Source of the DNA: Nocardioides sp. Root682
GTDB taxonomy: Bacteria > Actinomycetota > Actinomycetes > Propionibacteriales > Nocardioidaceae
Direction: 5' to 3'
Assembly (NCBI RefSeq): GCF_001427795.1
Contig: NZ_LMHJ01000005.1
Coordinates: 5,782-43,192 of the forward strand
Length of the DNA: 37,411 bases
Position 1 is the first letter of the stretch. Each line of letters starts with the position of its first letter. The position numbers and the translations under genes were made by a program. Of this stretch, positions 31,481 through 37,411 are shown piece by piece. The notes under the pieces are model-generated. The model had not been told where the DNA came from. It saw nothing but the letters and a program-made list of their open reading frames with translations, and did not search any database.

Positions 31481-32491
31481 TCACGCGGACAACGGCGCCG
31501 GTGCGCGGCCGGCGACCGCTCCGGCTGCCCGCGTGCAGTTGGCGAGGAGCACCGCCTGTGCCCCCGCGCGGTTGGTGTCCTCACCCCCCCACTGGCGCAG
31601 CGCATCGCTGACCAGTGCCCGCCCGAAGGAGAAAGTCAGGTTCCAGCTCGGCTCGCCCGCGGCGAGGTTGAGAGCGGCGAGGTACTGACAGGCAGCCGAG
31701 TTGTCGTGGCCGCCCGAGAGGAAGGCGATGCCTGGAACGGACGCTGGCACGCGTCGATCGAGCACCTCGATCGTCGCGGCGGCGATCTCCTCAGCCGACG
31801 CCGGCGTGGCATCGAGACCCGGGGTGATCAGGTTGGGCTTGAGAACCATCGCTTCGAGATCCACACGCTGGGCCTGCAGCTCGGCGAACACGGCTTCGAG
31901 CGCGCGGTCGGTGACTGCCGCGCACTGTTCGATGTCGTGGCTTCCGGCACACAGCACTTCCGGCTCGACGATCGGGACCAGGCCCTGCTCCTGGCAGAGG
32001 GCGGCGTAGCGGGCGAGCGCGTGTGCGTTCACCGAGAGGGCGTAGTCGGAGGCTGCCTCGACGTTGATCACGGCACGCCACTTAGCGAAGGCGGCGCCCA
32101 GTGTGGCGTACTCGGCAAGACGGCCCCGGAGGCCGTCGAGGCCCTCGGTGACCACTGCGCCGAACCAGCCGGCGAGGGGAGAGGTCCCGGTGTCGACCTT
32201 GATTCCGGGCAGGATGCCCCAGCTGTGACAGGCCTCGGCGAAGGGCACAGCGCCGTCCACGGTGTTCGCGTGCTGGCGCAGGGTCTCGTCGCACAAGATG
32301 ACACCGCTGACCAGGTCGGAGAGGCCTGGGGCCGAGACAAGGAGTTCACGATAGCTGCGACGGTTCTCGTCAGTGGCGGCAATGTTCTGCCCCTCGAGGC
32401 GTTGGGACATCGTGCCAACGCTCTCGTCGGCGGCAAGAATGCCCCGTCCGGAACTGACAAGTGCAAGGGCGGTGTCGGCCAAAGTTCGCAT
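31481..32491 (-). CDS. fba: Fructose-bisphosphate aldolase class I
   Basis: Condenses glyceraldehyde 3-phosphate with DHAP (and erythrose 4-phosphate with DHAP) in the Calvin cycle. 336 aa, class I fold. Active-site residues are present: Asp22 in GILAADES, Lys98 in GIKVDTG, Lys137 in AFAKWRA, Schiff-base Lys218 in MVLKPN, and Arg291 in FSFGRAL. ATG 32491 is chosen by homology; the open frame extends back into cbbR in another frame. It follows cbbR by 34 nt on the same strand. A lysine-less paralogue is at 6841. Confidence 0.95.
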   Translation of the reverse strand: MRTLADTALALVSSGRGILAADESVGTMSQRLEGQNIAATDENRRSYRELLVSAPGLSDLVSGVILCDETLRQHANTVDGAVPFAEACHSWGILPGIKVDTGTSPLAGWFGAVVTEGLDGLRGRLAEYATLGAAFAKWRAVINVEAASDYALSVNAHALARYAALCQEQGLVPIVEPEVLCAGSHDIEQCAAVTDRALEAVFAELQAQRVDLEAMVLKPNLITPGLDATPASAEEIAAATIEVLDRRVPASVPGIAFLSGGHDNSAACQYLAALNLAAGEPSWNLTFSFGRALVSDALRQWGGEDTNRAGAQAVLLANCTRAAGAVAGRAPAPLSA

Positions 32492-32525
32492 GCCCACAGG
32501 CTGGCGGTCGCGTCGTGTTGGCTCG

Positions 32526-33416
32526 TCACCCGCGCGGTTGGTTGTGGGGGTGGAATCGCAGGTCCGTGCCAGTCTCCGCAGCGCAGACATCCTCCACGAA
32601 CAGGCGGGCGGCCGGCTGCGGTGTGCGGTTGGTGACCAGGTGCCAGGGCCGGTCCAGCGGCGTCCCGGGGACCGGTACGACGTGCAGGCTGCCGTCCCGT
32701 AGCGCGGAGGCGACCGCGTCCGCATGCACCAGGGTGAGGCCAAGGCGCTCCCGAGCCGCGGCGAGTACCGCGCCGAGGGTGCCGAGGGTCAACGTGGGCG
32801 GCTGCCATTGTCGCTGCTCGAAGAGGGCGAGGCAGGTCGAGCGGGTGCCGGACCCCTGGCCGCGGAGAAGCCAGGTGGCGGTGGCGGGCTCCCTGTCGTA
32901 TCCGACCCCGGCGACGACGACGAGTCCGTTCGGGCGGGTCGCCACCGAGATCAGGTCGGAGCCGCGGGGTGGGCGCCCGGCGATGGCGAGATCGATCTCG
33001 TGCCGTTCGAGCTCGGCAAAAAGCTCGTCGCGGGGCCGGACGGAAAGGCTCAGATCGACCTCGGGATAACGGTCGCGGAAGCCCGCGAGGAGCCGGGGGA
33101 GCACGGTCTCGCCGGCCGTGGCCACGGCGCCGATGCGGAGCCGGCCCACCGTAGGGGTCCGCACGGCCGCGGCAGCCTCATCGGACAAGCCGAGCAGTGC
33201 CCGACAGTAGCGCGCATAGGTCAGCCCGCTCTCGGTGAGTCGAATCCCGCGTCCGTGCCGGCTCAACAGCTCGACACCCAGCTGTCGTTCGATGCTCCCC
33301 ACTGCGGCCGAGACGGCTGGTTCGGTCACGTGCAGCTGCTCGGCGGCGCCGCGGATACTGCCTGTCTCCGCGACGGTCATGAACGTCCGTAGGCGCGCCC
33401 AGGTCACGTCACTCAT
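32526..33416 (-). CDS. cbbR: LysR-type regulator, probable CbbR
   Basis: A 296-aa LysR-family regulator. The N-terminal helix-turn-helix is FMTVAETGSIRGAAEQLHVTEPAVSAAVGSIERQLG; the C-terminal effector domain begins near TVGRLRIGAVATAG. It is divergent from cbbL, the classic arrangement for CbbR, which activates Calvin genes in response to metabolites such as RuBP or NADPH. The 115-bp gap has two AT-rich palindromes suited to LysR binding. It starts at ATG 33416 and is followed by fba. Confidence 0.9.
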   Translation of the reverse strand: MSDVTWARLRTFMTVAETGSIRGAAEQLHVTEPAVSAAVGSIERQLGVELLSRHGRGIRLTESGLTYARYCRALLGLSDEAAAAVRTPTVGRLRIGAVATAGETVLPRLLAGFRDRYPEVDLSLSVRPRDELFAELERHEIDLAIAGRPPRGSDLISVATRPNGLVVVAGVGYDREPATATWLLRGQGSGTRSTCLALFEQRQWQPPTLTLGTLGAVLAAARERLGLTLVHADAVASALRDGSLHVVPVPGTPLDRPWHLVTNRTPQPAARLFVEDVCAAETGTDLRFHPHNQPRG

Positions 33417-33425
33417 TCACCTAGA

Positions 33426-33441
33426 TTAAGCAGTTGCTTAA
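33426..33441. promoter_or_regulatory. CbbR operator candidate, palindrome TTAAGCA-GT-TGCTTAA
   Basis: A perfect 7-bp inverted repeat with a 2-nt centre, unusually AT-rich for this DNA, only 10 bp from the cbbR start. It contains a TNA-N8-TNA pattern like LysR/CbbR boxes. It is the likely high-affinity recognition site of CbbR, and would also allow autoregulation. Confidence 0.7.
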
Positions 33442-33453
33442 GTCTTCTCAACC

Positions 33454-33466
33454 ACAATTCCATTGT
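33454..33466. promoter_or_regulatory. Second palindrome ACAAT-TCC-ATTGT in the cbbR-cbbL gap
   Basis: A perfect 5-bp inverted repeat with a 3-nt centre, about 26 bp (centre to centre) from the first palindrome. LysR regulators use a recognition site plus an activation site near the -35 region of the target; this may be the activation site for cbbL. Confidence 0.5.
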
Positions 33467-33531
33467 CCTTGAAGATTGGTGGGGTCGAGAGTGATGGCAG
33501 TCACCCCGACCCCAGCAGCAAGGAGCACGAC

Positions 33532-34980
33532 ATGGCCGTCATCGAGAAGGACGAGCAGGACCGCTGGGATCCGGGCGTCCACAGCTATGCCTCGATGGGC
33601 TACTACGCCGCGGACTACGAGCCCAAGGACACCGATGTCCTCGCCGTGTTCCGGTTCACTCCGCAGAGCGGCGTCGACCCGATCGAGGCGGCTGCAGCCG
33701 TCGCGGGGGAGTCGTCGACGGCCACCTGGACTGTGGTCTGGACCGACCGGCTCACCGCGAACTCCCACTACCAGGCGAAGGCCTACCGCGTGGAGGACGT
33801 GCCCGGGCGGCCGGGTGAGTACTTCGCCTACATCGCCTACGACATCGACCTGTTCGAGGAAGGCTCCATCGCCAACCTCACCAGCTCCATCATCGGAAAC
33901 GTCTTCGGGTTCAAGCCGCTCACCGCGCTCCGGCTCGAGGACATGCGCATCCCGGTCGCCTACGTCAAGACCTTCCAGGGTCCGGCGCACGGCATCGTCA
34001 TGGAGCGGGAGCATCTCAACAAGTACGGCCGCCCGCTGCTCGGCGCGACGATCAAGCCGAAGCTCGGCCTGTCGGCACGCAACTACGGGCGGGTGGTCTA
34101 CGAGGCCTGCCGCGGCGGCCTCGACTTCACCAAGGACGACGAGAACATCAACTCCCAGCCCTTCATGCGCTGGCGTGACCGGTTCCTCTACAGCATGGAG
34201 GGCGTCAACCTGGCCATGGCTGAGACCGGTGAGATCAAGGGCCACTACCTCAACGTCACCGCCGGGTCGATGGAGGAGATGTACGAGCGGGCAGAGTTCG
34301 CCAAGGAGCTCGGCAGCGTCGTCGTCATGATCGACCTGACCATCGGCTACACGGCGATGCAGTCGATGGCGTACTGGGCACGGCGCAACGGTGTCCTGCT
34401 GCACCTGCACCGCGCTGGTCACTCGACGTACACGAGGCAGAAGACTCACGGCGTCAGCTTCCGGGTCATCTCCAAGTGGTGCCGACTGATCGGAGTCGAC
34501 CACATCCACGCAGGCACCGTCATCGGCAAGCTCGAGGGTGACCCCGCAACGACGCAGGGCTACTACGACACCCTGCGCGAGGACCATGTCCCGATCAATC
34601 GGGGCAACGGCATCTTCTTCGACCAGGACTGGGCGAGCATGCCCGGCGTCATGCCGGTTGCCTCAGGAGGCATTCACGCCGGCCAGATGCACCAGCTGCT
34701 CGACCTCTTCGGCGACGACGTCATCCTTCAGTTCGGTGGCGGCACCATCGGCCACCCGCTGGGCATCGCTGCGGGCGCCGAAGCCAACCGTGTCGCCCTG
34801 GAGGCTGTCGTCAAGGCGCGCAACGAGGGCCGAGACCTGTTGCGCGAGGGCCCCGACGTGCTGCGTCGGGCTGCCGAACAGTGCAAGCCGCTCGAGGCGG
34901 CGCTTGCCACTTGGGGCGACGTCACCTTCGACTACACGTCCACCGATGCACCCGACGCGGTGCCGACCGCGAGCTACTGA
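33532..34980 (+). CDS. cbbL: RuBisCO large subunit, form I red-type (actinobacterial, IC/IE-like)
   Basis: Carboxylates RuBP. 482 aa. Catalytic residues are present: Lys175 in TIKPKLGLS, the carbamylated Lys201 with Asp203 and Glu204 in GLDFTKDDEN, His293 in HLHRAGH, loop-6 Lys333 in GTVIGKLEGD, and SGGIHAGQMHQLL. The CbbX downstream and the long small subunit point to red-type form I; the combination with a group 1h hydrogenase suggests form IE, though a tree is needed. ATG 33532 follows AAGGAG; an in-frame start at 33463 overlaps the operator region and is rejected. Confidence 0.97.
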   Translation: MAVIEKDEQDRWDPGVHSYASMGYYAADYEPKDTDVLAVFRFTPQSGVDPIEAAAAVAGESSTATWTVVWTDRLTANSHYQAKAYRVEDVPGRPGEYFAYIAYDIDLFEEGSIANLTSSIIGNVFGFKPLTALRLEDMRIPVAYVKTFQGPAHGIVMEREHLNKYGRPLLGATIKPKLGLSARNYGRVVYEACRGGLDFTKDDENINSQPFMRWRDRFLYSMEGVNLAMAETGEIKGHYLNVTAGSMEEMYERAEFAKELGSVVVMIDLTIGYTAMQSMAYWARRNGVLLHLHRAGHSTYTRQKTHGVSFRVISKWCRLIGVDHIHAGTVIGKLEGDPATTQGYYDTLREDHVPINRGNGIFFDQDWASMPGVMPVASGGIHAGQMHQLLDLFGDDVILQFGGGTIGHPLGIAAGAEANRVALEAVVKARNEGRDLLREGPDVLRRAAEQCKPLEAALATWGDVTFDYTSTDAPDAVPTASY

Positions 34981-34991
34981 GGAGCGAGACC

Positions 34992-35408
34992 ATGTACCTT
35001 CGCCACGGAGCCTTCTCCTACCTGCCCGACCTGACCGACGACGAGATCGCCCTCCAGGTTCGCTACGCGCTCGACAACGGTTGGCCGGTCTCGATCGAGC
35101 ACACCGTCGACCCGCACCCGCGCCACGTGTACTGGGAGATGTGGGGCCTGCCCTTGTTCGATCTCACCGAGCCTGATGGCGTCATGGCAGAGATCAACGC
35201 ATGCCGCACCACCTTCCCGAACCGATACGTGCGGGTGCTCGCCTACGACGCCCGGCTCGGTCGCCAGACCACGGCGCTCTCATTCCTGGTGCAGCGTCCG
35301 GAAGTGGAGTCGGACCTCGAGCTGACTCGGACCGAGGGCCCCGGGCGTGCCCAGGTCTACGGCGTGCGGAGCGTCCCCGCGCGCTCGGATGCGCACAGTG
35401 GAGGCTGA
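34992..35408 (+). CDS. cbbS: RuBisCO small subunit
   Basis: A 138-aa small subunit, longer than green-type ones and typical of red-type enzymes with a C-terminal extension. Visible: FSYLPDLTDDEIALQVRYAL, NGWPVSIEHT, YWEMWGLPLFDL, and the RYVRVLAYDARLGRQTTALSFLVQRP core. GAGGAG lies 7 nt before ATG 34992, and the gap to cbbL is 11 nt. Its last 20 nt overlap cbbX. Confidence 0.96.
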   Translation: MYLRHGAFSYLPDLTDDEIALQVRYALDNGWPVSIEHTVDPHPRHVYWEMWGLPLFDLTEPDGVMAEINACRTTFPNRYVRVLAYDARLGRQTTALSFLVQRPEVESDLELTRTEGPGRAQVYGVRSVPARSDAHSGG

Positions 35409-36324
35409 GGAGGAGTTCGACCTGGATGCCGACGACGGGCGCCGTCAGGTCGAGGACACCCTCTCATCGCTCGAAGCGGACCTGATCGGTCTGGCCGCGG
35501 TCAAGGACCGGGTCCGGGAGATCGCAGCGTTGCTGCTCGTCGATCGGGCGCGCCAGCAGCTGGGGCTGAGCTCGTCGCGACCCACGCTACACATGAGCTT
35601 CACCGGCGGGCCGGGGACGGGAAAGACCACTGTCGCTCAACGAATGGCGCAGATCCTCCATGCGTTGGGCTACATCAGGACGCCGCGGGTGCACACCGTC
35701 ACCCGCGACGACCTGGTGGGTCAGTTCATCGGACACACCGCACCGAAGACGAAGGAGGCGATCGCCCGGGCCGCCGGTGGCGTGCTCTTCATCGACGAGG
35801 CCTACTACCTCTACCGGCCGGAGAACGAACGCGACTACGGCCAGGAGGTGATCGAGATCCTCCTGCAGGAGATGGAGAACGAGCGAGCCAGCATGGTGGT
35901 GATCTTCGCTGGCTACCCCGACCGGATGGACACCTTCTTCTCGGCAAATCCGGGCCTTTCCTCGCGGGTTCCTCACCACATCTCGTTCGAGGACTACAAC
36001 CACGGGGAGCTGGTGCGCATAGCTGATCTGATGGTCGAGAGCGAGAACTTCCGCTTCGCCCCGACGGCCAGGGATGCCTTCTCGGAGTACCTCGAGCTGC
36101 GCATGCGGCAGCCAAGGTTCTCCAATGCGCGCAGCGTTCGCAATGCCGTTGAGCGGTGCAGGCTCCGCCAGGCCAAACGGCTCGTGGAGCTCCACCAGCC
36201 CCTCACCAGGAACGATCTCGTGACCCTCGTCGAGGGCGACGTCAGGGGAAGCAGTCTGTTTCGTCCTGTCGCCGCGGAACCGGTACGGGCCGAGGACCAT
36301 CACACAGACCAGGAAGTGCAATGA
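35389..36324 (+). CDS. cbbX: RuBisCO activase CbbX
   Basis: AAA+ ATPase that removes inhibitory sugar phosphates from red-type RuBisCO by pulling on the large-subunit C-terminus. 311 aa. Walker A GGPGTGKTT, Walker B VLFIDEAYYL, sensor region MVVIFAGYPDRM, and the C-terminal SNARSVRNAVERCRLRQAKRL. ATG 35389 overlaps cbbS; GTG 35398 is an alternative start. It overlaps gap by 4 nt. Confidence 0.95.
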   Translation: MRTVEAEEEFDLDADDGRRQVEDTLSSLEADLIGLAAVKDRVREIAALLLVDRARQQLGLSSSRPTLHMSFTGGPGTGKTTVAQRMAQILHALGYIRTPRVHTVTRDDLVGQFIGHTAPKTKEAIARAAGGVLFIDEAYYLYRPENERDYGQEVIEILLQEMENERASMVVIFAGYPDRMDTFFSANPGLSSRVPHHISFEDYNHGELVRIADLMVESENFRFAPTARDAFSEYLELRMRQPRFSNARSVRNAVERCRLRQAKRLVELHQPLTRNDLVTLVEGDVRGSSLFRPVAAEPVRAEDHHTDQEVQ

Positions 36325-37319
36325 CGATTCGTGTAGGCATCAACGGATTCGGCCGGATCGGCCGCAATTTCTTCCGCGCGGTGCGTGCGAGCGGAGCCGA
36401 CATCGAGATCGTCGGCGTCAACGACCTCACGGGAAACGCGACTCTCGCGCACCTGTTGAAGTACGACTCGATCCTGGGGCGCCTCGACGCGGACGTGTCC
36501 GCGACCGAGGACGCGATCATCGTCGGCGACCAGGAGATCCGGGCCTTCGCCGAGCGTGACCCGGCTGCCCTCGGCTGGGGCGACCTGGGCGTCGACGTCG
36601 TTGTGGAGTCCACGGGATTCTTCACCGACGCCACGAAGGCGCGCGCTCACGTCGACGGTGGCGGAGCCCGCAAGGTGATCATCTCCGCGCCCGCGACCAA
36701 CGACGACATCACCATCGTGATGGGTGTCAACCACGAGCTGTACGACCCGGCCATCCACACCGTGATCTCCAACGCGTCGTGCACCACCAACTGTCTGGCC
36801 CCGATGGCCAAGGCGCTCAACGACGGCCTCGGCATCGTCAAGGGCCTGATGACCACGGTGCACGCCTACACCGCGGACCAGAACCTCCAGGACAACATCC
36901 ACTCCGACCTCCGTCGGGCACGTGCGGCCGCGATCAACATCGTCCCGACCTCCACGGGCGCGGCGAAGGCGATCGGCCTGGTCCTGCCGGAGCTCAAGGG
37001 CAAGCTGGACGGCTACGCGCTGCGCGTCCCCACGCCGACCGGCTCGCTGACCGACCTGACCTTCGAGGCGGCACGGGAGACCACGGTCGAGGAGGTCAAC
37101 GCGATCGTGAAGGCAGCCGCCGACGGACGATTCCTGCGCTACTCCACCGACCCGATCGTGTCCTCGGACATCGTGACGGACCCGGCGTCGTGCATCTTCG
37201 ACGCCCCGCTCACCAAGGTGCTCGGCAACCAGGTCAAGGTCGCCGGCTGGTACGACAACGAATGGGGCTACTCCAACCGGCTCGCGGACCTCATCGTCCA
37301 CGTCGGCGCTACGCTCTGA
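36321..37319 (+). CDS. gap: Glyceraldehyde-3-phosphate dehydrogenase, type I
   Basis: Reduces 1,3-bisphosphoglycerate in the Calvin cycle, or runs in glycolysis. 332 aa. NAD-binding start VGINGFGRIGRNFFRA; Asp35 at the cofactor-selecting position favours NAD over NADP. Catalytic Cys154 in SNASCTTNCLAP, then STGAAKAIG and WYDNEWGYSNRL. It overlaps cbbX (ATGA) and is followed by pgk after 5 nt, so the RuBisCO operon runs into the triose-phosphate genes. Confidence 0.96.
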   Translation: MTIRVGINGFGRIGRNFFRAVRASGADIEIVGVNDLTGNATLAHLLKYDSILGRLDADVSATEDAIIVGDQEIRAFAERDPAALGWGDLGVDVVVESTGFFTDATKARAHVDGGGARKVIISAPATNDDITIVMGVNHELYDPAIHTVISNASCTTNCLAPMAKALNDGLGIVKGLMTTVHAYTADQNLQDNIHSDLRRARAAAINIVPTSTGAAKAIGLVLPELKGKLDGYALRVPTPTGSLTDLTFEAARETTVEEVNAIVKAAADGRFLRYSTDPIVSSDIVTDPASCIFDAPLTKVLGNQVKVAGWYDNEWGYSNRLADLIVHVGATL

Positions 37320-37324
37320 CGCTT

Positions 37325-37411
37325 GTGACTGACTTCAACGGGCTTGCCCCGGACTTCCTCGCGACCGTCGCCGGCAAGCGGGTCCTGGTCCGCTCGGACC
37401 TGAACGTCCCG
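37325..37411 (+). CDS. pgk: Phosphoglycerate kinase (partial, 3' end outside window)
   Basis: The first 29 codons from GTG 37325. The segment GKRVLVRSDLNVP is the conserved N-terminus of phosphoglycerate kinase, which makes 1,3-bisphosphoglycerate for GAPDH. It lies 5 nt after gap, the common gap-pgk order. Confidence 0.88.
   Translation, partial: MTDFNGLAPDFLATVAGKRVLVRSDLNVP

Overview
The window is from a high-GC Gram-positive bacterium, almost certainly an actinobacterium. The reasons are the GC-rich third codon positions, frequent GTG starts, ATGA-type gene overlaps, a red-type RuBisCO with CbbX, and an actinobacterial-type (group 1h, formerly group 5) [NiFe]-hydrogenase. A Nocardioides- or Pseudonocardia-like genus would fit, but I cannot fix the genus from sequence alone. 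This pairing is the one known from actinobacteria that fix CO2 with energy from trace or atmospheric H2.

Layout, left to right. (1) 1-1344: 3' end of nuoN (complex I). (2) 1457-6127: Calvin-cycle genes rpe and cbbY (+), then fbp and a class I-type phosphoribulokinase (-), then a NagD-type HAD phosphatase (+). (3) 6093-10986, all on the minus strand and read leftward: an AraC/XylS-type regulator, hypA, hypB, an unrecognised gene, a class I aldolase homologue that has lost all three catalytic lysines, and a hemerythrin-like protein. (4) 10987-11250: a 264-bp divergent control region with three copies of a 16-bp motif. (5) 11251-26393: one long plus-strand operon: DUF1641, hydrogenase small and large subunits, an endopeptidase with an extra C-terminal domain, a 98-aa protein, a TPR protein, a NifU-Rieske fusion, an NHL propeller, hypF, hypC, a SIS-HypC fusion, a SIS protein, hypE, a second hypC, hypD and a DUF6390-like protein. 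(6) 26404-29393 (-): transketolase and a class II-like phosphoribulokinase homologue. (7) 29506-31399 (+): NarL-type response regulator and GAF histidine kinase. (8) 31481-33416 (-): cbbR and class I aldolase. (9) 33532 to the end (+): cbbL, cbbS, cbbX, gap and the start of pgk.

How the parts fit together (inference). The hydrogenase would oxidise H2 in the cytoplasm and pass electrons through its iron-sulfur clusters, probably by way of the NifU-Rieske protein, to the respiratory chain. The Calvin-cycle genes on both sides encode RuBisCO, activase, phosphoribulokinase, FBPase, aldolase, transketolase, epimerase, GAPDH and PGK. That is nearly the whole cycle, with CbbY and the NagD-like enzyme as candidates for removing inhibitory sugar phosphates or phosphoglycolate. 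Regulation seems layered: an AraC/XylS-like protein next to the hydrogenase promoter, CbbR next to the RuBisCO promoter, and a two-component pair between them.

The least explained parts are the pseudo-aldolase, the SIS-HypC fusion beside an intact SIS protein, the endopeptidase's extra domain, and the TPR/NifU-Rieske/NHL block. There is no gene-free stretch above 300 bases, and I saw no rRNA, tRNA, CRISPR array or insertion sequence.
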